Shown in pieces: positions 7,289-15,308 of a stretch of DNA of 23,225 nucleotides. The position numbers and the translations under genes are program-made. Origin of the DNA: UMGS1322 sp900550765. GTDB taxonomy: Bacteria; Bacillota; Clostridia; Christensenellales; QALW01. The notes under the pieces were generated by a model. It was not told the origin of the DNA and ran no database searches. It saw only the letters and a list, made by a program, of their open reading frames with translations. The DNA lies in contig CAUDEY010000029.1 of assembly GCA_958448705.1 (NCBI GenBank), forward strand, positions 1-23,225. Direction: 5' to 3'. Each line of letters starts with the position of its first letter. Within the stretch, counting starts at the first letter, position 1.

Positions 7289-9046
7289 TTGAAAAAGGCT
7301 GTTTTTTTAATACTTTTCATATACTTATCGTGTATTATAATACCGATTTCTGCCTCTGCAGAATTATTGGAAAATGGTAGTTTTGAGCGGGGAATGGAGT
7401 ATTTTATCCACACGGAAGCGGAAGGTCAGTATGAGCTTACCGAAAATACAGCATCTTCAGGAACGTATTGTGCGTATTTGTTTGCACGCACCAATAAAAA
7501 CATATGCATCCAATATGATATTAAATCCGTACTTGAACAAAACGGTATGCAATATTATTGTTTCTCGGTTGCCGCAAAACTGGATGACCGGGCTTTTGAT
7601 TCTTCAAAATTTCGTGCAGTTGTCAAAATTGTTACGGATAAAAACGAATTCATTTATTCGGGTTCAGATATTAAAATTACAAACGAACGTTTCACCCTTT
7701 GTACAGGCAGTACAAATATTTTATGGCAGGGGACGATTCTTCAGGCGTGCCTATATCTTGAAAACTGTACAAAAAATGAATATCCCAATTTATTTGTTGA
7801 CGACTTTTCTCTTTCATTTTCCCCGGCAGACATTCCTTCCGCTTCTGAAGCACCGGAAACGCTAAGCTTTGCAGAGGTGCAAACAGGTGCCCTGCGCCGG
7901 GACATTTGGGATGATTCCTGCAAAGAAGCACAGGCTGCCGCCGCAGAACTTTGGCCTCTGCGATATCGCTCTCTGCTGCCATTTCATACAGCGGTGCAGG
8001 ACACCGTCCGTTTCGGCCATTATAAGGAAATTATTGATGTGGAAATCGCTTTTGCCGAATATGCCGGAATTGACTTCTGGGCCTATTATTGGTTAAAAGA
8101 CAGCGGTGCTTATCAGGCACACCGTACAAGTACGCGCTCCTCTGCTGTAAAGCTTTGTTTTGTTTTAGACAAAACGTTGTCCGCAGAAGAGATCCAAGAA
8201 ATGACAGACTATTTTTCTCTGGATTGTTATTTCAAACTTGCGCAAAGACCCATACTCTTTCTTGAAGACGACGCATATGAAACGCTTGAACTGCTGTTAA
8301 AACGATGTTCAGAACAAAATACAGCAGCACCGTATATTATTCTGATTTCCCAAAACAATGTTCAGGCGCACGCCAAAGGAATTGATGCCATTGCGCCTGC
8401 AGGAAATTCACAGGATTGGCAAAATGCTCTTTCTTATACAAAAAATATTGTGCCTATGGTATGCTGCGGAGAAAGCAAAAAGAATCCCTTTCCAGCACAG
8501 AAGATTGCCCAAAGCGTTGAAGAGGCACTTCGCTTTTGTTCCCAAACTTCTGCAATTCCAGGATGCATTTTAATTGACGCCTGGAATAAGAATCTGCAGG
8601 GCTCTTTCATAATTCCTACCCTGTGTTTTGATAAAGAAGGAAATGCGGTTATCGAAAACGGACGCTGCCGCCTGGATACTTCACGCATCGATGCTCTGCA
8701 TAATATATTAAATCCGAATGGAAATACAGATATTTTAAGATACTACGGTACTTATCCGTCAGACATTCCGGAGCCGAGCCCGACGACTGTATCTGCTGTT
8801 CCCGGTACTTCCGATCAAAAAGAGCCCCTACCTGATTCCGGTACGGAAGAAGAGGAGGCAACCGCAAATATTTCCGAAACGGATGGAGCAGCTGAAAATG
8901 AAATACTCATACACAGCAATAATGCCAAGGGATATCTTTGGCTGCTCGCAGGTATTTTCCTGTTAACCGCAGCCATTGTTATTCTAATTATTTTGTTTAA
9001 AAGGAAGCAACGAAATGAAAAAGAAAGCAGAAATCATGGATCGTAA
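7289..9046 (+). CDS. Surface-anchored protein: N-terminal CBM-like module, GH99/WbsX-like domain, C-terminal membrane anchor
   Basis: This 585-residue protein begins with a signal peptide (MKKAVFLILFIYLSCIIIPISASA). Residues about 26-180 open with LLENGSFERG and close with FVDDFSLS, the typical frame of a CBM4/9-like jelly-roll module. Residues about 200-480 resemble GH99/WbsX-type barrels: AGIDFWAYYW, then YFSLDCYFKLAQRPILFLED, and near the end LIDAWNKNLQGSFIIPTL where the family has a WNEW.EG pattern. A Pro/Ser/Thr/Glu-rich linker (about 495-545), one membrane helix (about 547-570) and a basic tail follow. It is probably a cell-surface glycan-active or glycan-binding protein; the substrate is unknown. 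The TTG start follows GGAGG at 7276-7280. It overlaps pyrR by 32 bp. Confidence 0.75.
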   Translation: MKKAVFLILFIYLSCIIIPISASAELLENGSFERGMEYFIHTEAEGQYELTENTASSGTYCAYLFARTNKNICIQYDIKSVLEQNGMQYYCFSVAAKLDDRAFDSSKFRAVVKIVTDKNEFIYSGSDIKITNERFTLCTGSTNILWQGTILQACLYLENCTKNEYPNLFVDDFSLSFSPADIPSASEAPETLSFAEVQTGALRRDIWDDSCKEAQAAAAELWPLRYRSLLPFHTAVQDTVRFGHYKEIIDVEIAFAEYAGIDFWAYYWLKDSGAYQAHRTSTRSSAVKLCFVLDKTLSAEEIQEMTDYFSLDCYFKLAQRPILFLEDDAYETLELLLKRCSEQNTAAPYIILISQNNVQAHAKGIDAIAPAGNSQDWQNALSYTKNIVPMVCCGESKKNPFPAQKIAQSVEEALRFCSQTSAIPGCILIDAWNKNLQGSFIIPTLCFDKEGNAVIENGRCRLDTSRIDALHNILNPNGNTDILRYYGTYPSDIPEPSPTTVSAVPGTSDQKEPLPDSGTEEEEATANISETDGAAENEILIHSNNAKGYLWLLAGIFLLTAAIVILIILFKRKQRNEKESRNHGS

Positions 9047-9545
9047 TGCCGTTAACCGTGCATTAACACGGATATCGCATGAAATTATAGAAAAAAACAA
9101 AGGGATCGAAGATCTGTTTATTATCGGCATCCGCCGCAGAGGTGTATCGCTTGCCAAAACTATTTTAAATAACATTTCTGCAGTGGAAGGAAAAACACCG
9201 GAATACGGTGAGCTTGACATCACTTTTTATCGGGATGATCTCACTGTGCAAAAAAACGAAGGGCTCCGGGAAAAACCAACATTTGATTCCAATGACAAAA
9301 AAATTGTTTTGGTTGATGACGTTATTTTTACCGGCAGAACCGTTCGTGCCGCAATTGATTGCCTGATGGATATCGGGCGCCCCAAATGCATACAGCTTGC
9401 TGTATTGATTGACCGCGGGCATCGGGAACTTCCAATCCGGGCGGATTATGTCGGCAAAAATGTTCCCACCAGCTTAGAGGAGATCATTAAAGTTACTACG
9501 GATGAATTTGACGGAAACCAAGCTGTTACCTTATACGAAAAATAA
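9015..9545 (+). CDS. pyrR: Bifunctional pyr operon regulator / uracil phosphoribosyltransferase PyrR
   Basis: This 176-residue protein closely follows Bacillus PyrR. It has ALTRISHEIIEKNKG near the start, DITFYRDDL, the PRPP-binding loop IVLVDDVIFTGRTVRA (about 97-112) and DRGHRELPIRADYVGKN. PyrR binds pyr leader RNA in response to UMP and usually attenuates pyrimidine genes; it also has weak UPRT activity. ATG 9015 is preferred because MKKKAEIMDRNAV aligns with the start of B. subtilis PyrR and AAGGA lies at 9001-9005. An internal ATG at 9036 is less likely. No other pyr genes or PyrR-binding leader are visible, so its target must be elsewhere. Confidence 0.95.
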   Translation: MKKKAEIMDRNAVNRALTRISHEIIEKNKGIEDLFIIGIRRRGVSLAKTILNNISAVEGKTPEYGELDITFYRDDLTVQKNEGLREKPTFDSNDKKIVLVDDVIFTGRTVRAAIDCLMDIGRPKCIQLAVLIDRGHRELPIRADYVGKNVPTSLEEIIKVTTDEFDGNQAVTLYEK

Positions 9546-9558
9546 AACCAAAACAGTT

Positions 9559-9595
9559 GCAGAGTATCCCTTTCAGGGATACTCTGCTCTTCTTT
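9559..9595 (+). terminator. Intrinsic terminator after pyrR
   Basis: A perfect 13-bp stem, GCAGAGTATCCCT (9559-9571) with AGGGATACTCTGC (9575-9587), has a 3-base loop. It is followed by the T-rich TCTTCTTT. It sits between convergent pyrR and the MATE gene and may act for both strands, although the minus-strand T-tract is weak. Confidence 0.8.
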
Positions 9596-9624
9596 CCTAC
9601 AAAAATACCATGATTCCGATTTGC

Positions 9625-11022
9625 TTATACTGCAATACGGAAATCCTTATATACCTTTCGAATAATACCTGCGGCGATTACAATTGTTAGAATATCTGCT
9701 GCGGGAAAAGAAAACAATATCCCATCCAATCCCATAAAAGCAGCCATAACGATCGGCAAAAACACACCGAAAATAATTTCACGAGTCAATGAAATAACCG
9801 TGGAAAGAACAGCCCTTCCCAATGCCTGCAGATAAATAAACGTACCTTTATTAAGCATAGCCAGCGGCATCATGCAAAGATAAATACGGAAACTTTTAAC
9901 TGCAAAATCCGTATAATATACACTCTCATTCTTTGCACCGAAAATCCCGATCAGCTGATGCGGAAAACATTCAACAATCAGTAAGGATGCCATCCCAACT
10001 GCCGCTTCTGCTATAAGCAGATAGGTAAAAAGCTGTTTTGCGCGATCCTTTCGTTTTGCTCCGATATTATATCCGGCAATCGGAATACATCCGGCAGCCA
10101 ACCCAATGGCAACGGAGATCGCGATTTGAAAAAACTTCATTACAATTCCCAGCACGGCAAGCGGAATCTGCGCATATTCTGCTTGGCTGAAAATCTTATC
10201 TGCTGCGCCATACTTCGCACACAAATTTTGTACAGCTGCCATAGAAACTACCAGGGAAATTTGTGCAAGGAAACTAGTGAATCCTAAAGCCAAAAATTTT
10301 CTCATGAGGCTTCCGAAAAAGCCCAAACTCCTTTTACTGAGCCTTACGGATTTCATATGGCAGAGATACCATAGGGATAACGCAGCCGTCAGTATCTGAC
10401 CGATAACCGTTGCAACAGCAGCACCCATCATCCCCATTTTCATCGGGTAGATAAAAAGAGGATCGAGAATTATATTTGTAACGGCACCGGCAAGAGTGGC
10501 AAACATAGCAAACTTCGGACTTCCGTCTGACCGAATAATAGGATTGACAGCCTGACCAAACATATAAAACGGAATGCCCAGAGTAATCCAGAAAAAATAT
10601 TCTTTGGCATAAGCAAAGGTTTGTTCATTCACTTTGCCTCCGAAAGCAGTTAATATCGGTTCACTAAAAATAAAATAAACGGCGGCCAATATAATACTAC
10701 TAAGAAGACAGAGTAAAATTGCATTCCCGATACTCTTATGTGCATCTTCCTTTTTACCTGCCCCCAGCGAAATACTAACAAAGGCACAAGTCCCGTCGCC
10801 GATCATAACAGCAATTCCCAACGCAATAACCGTAAGCGGAAATACGACAGTATTCGCGGCATTTCCATAGGAACCCAGATAAGCGGCATTTGCAATAAAT
10901 ATTTGATCGACAATATTATAAAGCGCACCGACCAAGAGGGAAATAATACAGGGGATAGCGTATTTGCCCATTAGCTTGCTTATCTTTTCCGTAGCAAGAT
11001 AGAGCTGGTTATTTTCTTTCAT
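9625..11022 (-). CDS. MATE-family multidrug/cation antiporter
   Basis: This 465-residue protein is almost entirely hydrophobic, consistent with twelve membrane helices in two pseudo-symmetric bundles. The first bundle starts with ISKLMGKYAIPCIISLLVGALYN, then IVDQIFIAN, typical of the MATE family. GDGTCAFVSISLGAGKKEDA and AAGCIPIAGYNIGAKRKDRA are the matching short cytoplasmic loops of the two halves. MATE pumps export cationic drugs using a Na+ or H+ gradient. The sequence resembles the MepA/DinF-like Gram-positive branch, but the substrate cannot be told. ATG 11022 follows AAGGAGGT (11038-11031). A terminator-like hairpin lies in its leader. It is a single-gene unit, convergent with pyrR. 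Confidence 0.93.
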   Translation of the reverse strand: MKENNQLYLATEKISKLMGKYAIPCIISLLVGALYNIVDQIFIANAAYLGSYGNAANTVVFPLTVIALGIAVMIGDGTCAFVSISLGAGKKEDAHKSIGNAILLCLLSSIILAAVYFIFSEPILTAFGGKVNEQTFAYAKEYFFWITLGIPFYMFGQAVNPIIRSDGSPKFAMFATLAGAVTNIILDPLFIYPMKMGMMGAAVATVIGQILTAALSLWYLCHMKSVRLSKRSLGFFGSLMRKFLALGFTSFLAQISLVVSMAAVQNLCAKYGAADKIFSQAEYAQIPLAVLGIVMKFFQIAISVAIGLAAGCIPIAGYNIGAKRKDRAKQLFTYLLIAEAAVGMASLLIVECFPHQLIGIFGAKNESVYYTDFAVKSFRIYLCMMPLAMLNKGTFIYLQALGRAVLSTVISLTREIIFGVFLPIVMAAFMGLDGILFSFPAADILTIVIAAGIIRKVYKDFRIAV

Positions 11023-11043
11023 CTAAATTACCTCCTTAAACAT

Positions 11044-11081
11044 AAAAAAGGTGTAAGTCCCAAGCTGGACTTACACCTTTT
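11044..11081 (-). terminator. Terminator-like hairpin in the MATE 5' leader (possible attenuator)
   Basis: GGTGTAAGTCC (11050-11060) pairs perfectly with GGACTTACACC (11067-11077) around a 6-base loop. The stem can extend by four A-T pairs on the outside. In the MATE direction it is followed by a run of six T (11049-11044) and then the ribosome site, all within 22 bases of the ATG. It has the form of an intrinsic terminator placed between promoter and gene. It could also stop plus-strand transcription, but no plus-strand gene ends nearby. Confidence 0.75.
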
Positions 11082-11101
11082 ATCGGCTACACACCAAAAG
11101 T

Positions 11102-11130
11102 ATTATATCACAAAACCGCAAGTTTTTCAA
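11102..11130 (-). promoter_or_regulatory. Sigma-A promoter for the MATE gene
   Basis: On the minus strand, TTGAAA (11130-11125), a 17-bp spacer and TATAAT (11107-11102) carry an extended -10 TGA. Transcription would start near 11095, only about 14 bases before the leader hairpin. Confidence 0.82.
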
Positions 11131-11192
11131 AAGTTTTTTGATACAAAAAAGCGAAAACTTTCTCTTCCTATGCCGGAAGGATGTTTTTCCAT

Positions 11193-11218
11193 ATGCTGGA
11201 GCATGCTCAATTCAGCAT
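11193..11218. repeat. Nested palindrome in the MATE / pyrophosphorylase divergent region
   Basis: ATGCTG (11193-11198) and CAGCAT (11213-11218) flank a perfect 10-bp palindrome, GAGCATGCTC (11199-11208). The size and symmetry would suit a dimeric DNA-binding protein. It lies in the 283-bp divergent region, about 90 bp before the gene starting at 11306 and upstream of the MATE promoter. No further feature is clear in this gap beyond it and the MATE promoter and leader; a convincing promoter for the plus-strand gene was not found. Confidence 0.3.
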
Positions 11219-11305
11219 TTGATTGCACGGTATCCATTTTTATTTGCATAAATGACCTTATTAAGGAAAAAATATTGCATATAAAGCAAAAAAGGAGATT
11301 TTTAT

Positions 11306-13540
11306 ATGCAGGCAATTATATTAGCCGGCGGCAACGGGACCCGGCTGCGACCGCTCACTCAGGAATTACCCAAACCTATGATTCCCGTACTGAACAAACC
11401 TTTAATGGAATATACTATAGAACTACTAAAAAGGTATGAAATCCAGGAAATCGGTGTAACCCTGAAGTTTCTTCCGCAGCATATTAAAAATTATTTTTCC
11501 GGCGGAGAAAAATGGGGAACCCAGATAACATATTTTGAAGAAGAAACACCGCTGGGAACCGCGGGATCCGTAAAAGCAGCAGAAAACTTTATACAGGATA
11601 CGTTTATCGTTGTAAGCGGCGATGCACTGACGAATATTGATATTTCCAAAATTCTTACGTATCATAAGAGCATCCATGCCGATGTAACTATTGTGCTTTC
11701 CAAACAGGAAAATCCGTTGGAATACGGCGTAGTTCTAACCGATACCGACGGACGGATAACGTCTTTTTGTGAAAAGCCTCAATGGGAAAATGTAATCACC
11801 AATACCGTAAATACAGGAATTTATATTATAGAAAAAAAGATCCTTGAAAAAATACCTGCTGGTACGGTCTTTGATTTCAGCAATGATCTGTTTCCGCTTC
11901 TTTTAAAAGAAAACGCTAACATGTATGGCTACATTACCGAGGATTACTGGAGCGATCTCGGAACACCGGAAGCCTATCTGCAGGCACAGTGGGATTTACT
12001 GGAAGGAAAGGTATTCGGCCGGGAAATGGGAAATGTTTTTGAAGAAAATGTTTCCTTAGGAGAAGAGGTAAAAGTCGTCTCACCGGTATATATCGGTAAA
12101 AACACCGTAATCACCGGAAAGAGCACAATAGGACCGTACGCAGTAATCGGCAGCGGCTGTATCATTGAAAACAGCCGCGTCGAACGGGCTGTGCTTTGGA
12201 ATCAAGCTGTCCTGCTTGACAGCGACTGTATAAATGCCGTAATGGGCAGTAAAACAAAAGCAGAAAGAACGCTTTTCGGCGGAAATAATATCGTCGGATC
12301 TCATGTTGTTCTAAACCGCAACACACAGCTGATAACCGGAGCCTCTGTTTTTAATAATATAGAAATCGAACGAAATGCAACGGTAGAGGGAAAAAAGACT
12401 TCGGGAAATCCTGTTCATCATACGCTTTGGAATAACGGCACAATCACCGGACTTTGGAACCATGAAATTGACCACAGTACGTTAGCGGCGATCGCATCAT
12501 CTTATCCGGCGGCAAAGATTCTTGTTTGCAGCAGCGGGGAGAGGCTGGCAGGTTCTTTGGCAATGCTGATATCCTCTTATTACAGTCTGTGCGGCTCTAC
12601 CGTATACGTTTCTTCTTCTCAGATTTCTTCCTGCCGGTATTATGCAGCAGTCTATAAAATGAAAGCGGTATATATCCGTACAGCAGGAGAAAATCTTTTT
12701 ATCGACCTGATGGATGAGAACGGTTTGAATATTTCCTCTCAGCAGGAAAAAAAGATTGATTTTAAAACCAACGATTTTTCTTTAAAAAGGGGGAAAATGA
12801 TCCGCCTTCATTCTCTTGACGGAGACTTTGAGTATTTCCTTAACAATTCTATCCCTTTTTCCAAAAGCAATGTAGAACTGTATACCAATGAAGCGTATCG
12901 CCTGCATAATATCGTCCCCCGGCGCGTATCAGAGTTTACCGCACCGCTGAATCGGCTTTACCGTGCAGCTGTCATTGCACAAAATGGGACGGTACAGAGC
13001 GTTTTTGCCCCTGATGGCAGCCGTATATCAACGGACGACTTTATGCGCCTTAAAATACGTCTTACAGCCTTTTATGACGGGAAAGAAGTCTTTTTGCCGG
13101 ATTATGCTTCGGAAGAGATCCGTAATTTAGCCCAGACCAATGGCCTGCGAGTGCTTAAACTCATGCAGCATAAGGGAAATACAATGCAGCAGCTGGAGAG
13201 TTTTCATTCCTTCGCCGCTCTTTTAGAATTTGAACCTTCCTTTTTTGCCGAAACACTGGCTTATTTTCTGGATTCGAGAGCTTTGGAAGCGCCGAACGAA
13301 ACAATCGTTGCAAAACTGGATTTTGAATGTGATCCCAAAGAAAAATGTGCAACAATTTTTGCCTTGAACAAGGATAAAAACAGCACAGGGATTCAGGCAG
13401 AGTACAAAGGCGGTTTTATTACAGTAATCCCGTCGAATAACGGCTATTCCTTTACTGCTTACGGCCGCTTTGCCAGGGAAGAGTACGCTGCCGATATCAC
13501 CGAGGAGTTTATAAAGGATCGTATAAACAAAGAGAAGTGA
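11306..13540 (+). CDS. Sugar-nucleotide pyrophosphorylase fused to a degenerate phosphomannomutase-like domain
   Basis: This 744-residue protein has a nucleotidyltransferase domain (1-235) with LAGGNGTRLRPLTQELPKPM at 6-25, VSGDALTNID at 103-112, EKP at 156-158 and DLGTPEAY at 217-224. A left-handed hexapeptide helix follows (about 243-365). The rest (about 385-744) has the layout of a phosphoglucomutase/phosphomannomutase, as in the GDP-mannose pyrophosphorylase-like fusions of many bacteria. The mutase part lacks the catalytic serine loop, the DGDxDR metal loop and the C-terminal phosphate loop. The N-terminal enzyme should make an NDP-sugar, GDP-mannose or a glucose nucleotide, probably for surface glycans; the exact sugar is not decidable. 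The AAAGGAG at 11291-11297 supports this ATG. No neighbouring sugar-pathway gene is present. Confidence 0.85.
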   Translation: MQAIILAGGNGTRLRPLTQELPKPMIPVLNKPLMEYTIELLKRYEIQEIGVTLKFLPQHIKNYFSGGEKWGTQITYFEEETPLGTAGSVKAAENFIQDTFIVVSGDALTNIDISKILTYHKSIHADVTIVLSKQENPLEYGVVLTDTDGRITSFCEKPQWENVITNTVNTGIYIIEKKILEKIPAGTVFDFSNDLFPLLLKENANMYGYITEDYWSDLGTPEAYLQAQWDLLEGKVFGREMGNVFEENVSLGEEVKVVSPVYIGKNTVITGKSTIGPYAVIGSGCIIENSRVERAVLWNQAVLLDSDCINAVMGSKTKAERTLFGGNNIVGSHVVLNRNTQLITGASVFNNIEIERNATVEGKKTSGNPVHHTLWNNGTITGLWNHEIDHSTLAAIASSYPAAKILVCSSGERLAGSLAMLISSYYSLCGSTVYVSSSQISSCRYYAAVYKMKAVYIRTAGENLFIDLMDENGLNISSQQEKKIDFKTNDFSLKRGKMIRLHSLDGDFEYFLNNSIPFSKSNVELYTNEAYRLHNIVPRRVSEFTAPLNRLYRAAVIAQNGTVQSVFAPDGSRISTDDFMRLKIRLTAFYDGKEVFLPDYASEEIRNLAQTNGLRVLKLMQHKGNTMQQLESFHSFAALLEFEPSFFAETLAYFLDSRALEAPNETIVAKLDFECDPKEKCATIFALNKDKNSTGIQAEYKGGFITVIPSNNGYSFTAYGRFAREEYAADITEEFIKDRINKEK

Positions 13541-13572
13541 CAGGCTTCGATACTTTGTACAAATTTAATTGC

Positions 13573-13601
13573 TTGCAAATTTTACCTAACTGTTGTATAA
13601 T
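13573..13601 (+). promoter_or_regulatory. Sigma-A promoter for the RNase J operon
   Basis: TTGCAA (13573-13578), a 17-bp spacer and a perfect TATAAT (13596-13601) precede a predicted start near 13608, about 30 bases before the GTG at 13638. No terminator is seen between the preceding gene and this promoter, so some read-through is possible. Confidence 0.85.
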
Positions 13602-13637
13602 TTAATTAAAATAATATACAAAATAGGAGGTCTATTT

Positions 13638-15308
13638 GTGGCGAAAAGTAAAAACAAGCTTCGCGTAATACCACTCGGTGGCATTGAAGAAATCGGTAAA
13701 AACATGACGGCCATTGAGTACGGTAATGATATAATTGTTGTCGACTGCGGTTCTATGTTTCCTAAAGAGGATCTTTATGGGATTGATTTGGTCATTCCGG
13801 ACGTAAGCTATTTGGAAAAAAATGCAGACAAACTGCGCGGATTTATAATCACCCATGGACACGAAGATCATATCGGAGCAATCCCTTATGTATTTAAGCA
13901 GGTAAATGCCCCGATTTACTGTACAAAACTGACGCAGGCTCTGATTGAAAACAAACTGAAGGAAAACCGGATGCAGAATCTTGTAAAAATCAACTGTATT
14001 CAGGCTAAGGATATTGTAAAAATCGGATGTTTTACCATTGAATTTATAAAAACCAATCATTCCATTGCCGGAGCTGTTGCTTTGGCAATCACAACTCCAA
14101 TCGGAGTTGTGATACATACCGGTGATTTTAAAGTAGACTATACTCCCGTTGACGGTGAGGTCATCGATCTTGCTTCTTTTGCACGTTATGGTGAAAAAGG
14201 CGTTCTGTTGCTGATGTCCGACAGTACCAATGCTGAGCGTGAAGGCTTTACGATGAGTGAAAGCAAGGTAGGGGAATGCTTTGAAAAATATTTTGATGAG
14301 GGTATCGATAAACGTATTATCGTAGCTACCTTTGCCAGTAATGTGCACAGAATTCAGCAAATTGTCGATTATGCAGAAAAATATAGTCGTAAGGTCTGCT
14401 TTTTAGGACGCAGTATGGAAAACGTTTCTAAAATAGCAGCAGAGTTGGGCGAGTTGAACGTCAACCCGAAAACCATTATAACACCGGAAAAAGCTGAAAG
14501 CATGCCAAAGGAAAAAGTGGTTATTATCACTACCGGATCGCAGGGGGAACCGATGAGCGGTCTTTCGCGTCTGGCAACGGGAGATCATACAAAAGTAAAA
14601 CTGACTAAGGGCGATATGGTGATCGTATCCGCTTCGGCAATTCCCGGAAATGAGCGGATGGTTTACCGGGTCATTAATAATTTATATCGTTTAGGCGTTA
14701 TTGTAATTTACGAAGCACTGGATGCCGTACATGTTTCAGGCCACGCCTGCAAGGAAGAGCTGAAACTGATTTTAAGCCTTACCAAACCTAAATATTTTAT
14801 GCCCGTTCACGGGGAATACCGTCATTTAATGCAGCATGCCCTGCTTGCGGAAAAATTAGGACTTGACAACGGCAATATTTTTATGCCGGAATTAGGACAT
14901 GTTCTGGAAATTTCAAAAGACGGCGCTCGCTTTAACGGAAATGTTCCCAGCGGCGTCATTATGGTGGACGGTCTGGGAATCGGAGATGTGGGAAATGTCG
15001 TTCTTCGGGACAGACGGCTGCTTTCGCAAGACGGTCTTGTCGTTGTTTGTATTACGCTTTCCAGCATTGATGGTGCGCTTCTTACAGAACCGGATATTAT
15101 TTCCCGGGGCTTTATCTATATGAAAGACAATGAAGATCTCATCAACCATTCCAAACAAATGGTACAGACTTTTATTGAAAAATTAAGCAGTGATAAACTG
15201 CGCGATTGGCCCTATATAAAAAATGAAATAAGGCATCAGCTAAAAGAATTCCTGTACGCAAAAACAAAACGTACACCGATGATTTTGCCGATGATAATCG
15301 AAATATGA
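13638..15308 (+). CDS. rnj: Ribonuclease J
   Basis: This 556-residue metallo-beta-lactamase/beta-CASP nuclease matches the RNase J length. The Zn-binding signature THGHEDHIGAIPY gives H73, H75, D77 and H78. Further blocks are HTGDFKVD, LLMSDSTNAEREGFT, TTGSQGEPMSGLSRLA and the beta-CASP FMPVHGEYRHL, then the C-terminal domain. RNase J performs 5'-3' exonucleolytic and endonucleolytic mRNA decay and rRNA maturation in the cytoplasm. I chose GTG 13638 because AGGAGG (13625-13630) sits 7 bases before it; in-frame codons further upstream fall in the promoter. The last four bases overlap the mltG start (ATGA). Whether it is J1 or J2 cannot be told here. Confidence 0.96.
   Translation: MAKSKNKLRVIPLGGIEEIGKNMTAIEYGNDIIVVDCGSMFPKEDLYGIDLVIPDVSYLEKNADKLRGFIITHGHEDHIGAIPYVFKQVNAPIYCTKLTQALIENKLKENRMQNLVKINCIQAKDIVKIGCFTIEFIKTNHSIAGAVALAITTPIGVVIHTGDFKVDYTPVDGEVIDLASFARYGEKGVLLLMSDSTNAEREGFTMSESKVGECFEKYFDEGIDKRIIVATFASNVHRIQQIVDYAEKYSRKVCFLGRSMENVSKIAAELGELNVNPKTIITPEKAESMPKEKVVIITTGSQGEPMSGLSRLATGDHTKVKLTKGDMVIVSASAIPGNERMVYRVINNLYRLGVIVIYEALDAVHVSGHACKEELKLILSLTKPKYFMPVHGEYRHLMQHALLAEKLGLDNGNIFMPELGHVLEISKDGARFNGNVPSGVIMVDGLGIGDVGNVVLRDRRLLSQDGLVVVCITLSSIDGALLTEPDIISRGFIYMKDNEDLINHSKQMVQTFIEKLSSDKLRDWPYIKNEIRHQLKEFLYAKTKRTPMILPMIIEI

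Noticed and set aside
11223..11285. Possible promoter elements (TTGCAC, TTGCAT, TATAAA) before the pyrophosphorylase gene
   Set aside because: No pair has a proper 16-18 bp spacing with good matches in both boxes, so no promoter is listed.
13632..14360. Long open frame (242 codons) on the minus strand inside RNase J
   Set aside because: It is antisense to a clearly conserved enzyme, has no recognisable domain and no fitting ribosome site; coding bias of rnj explains it.
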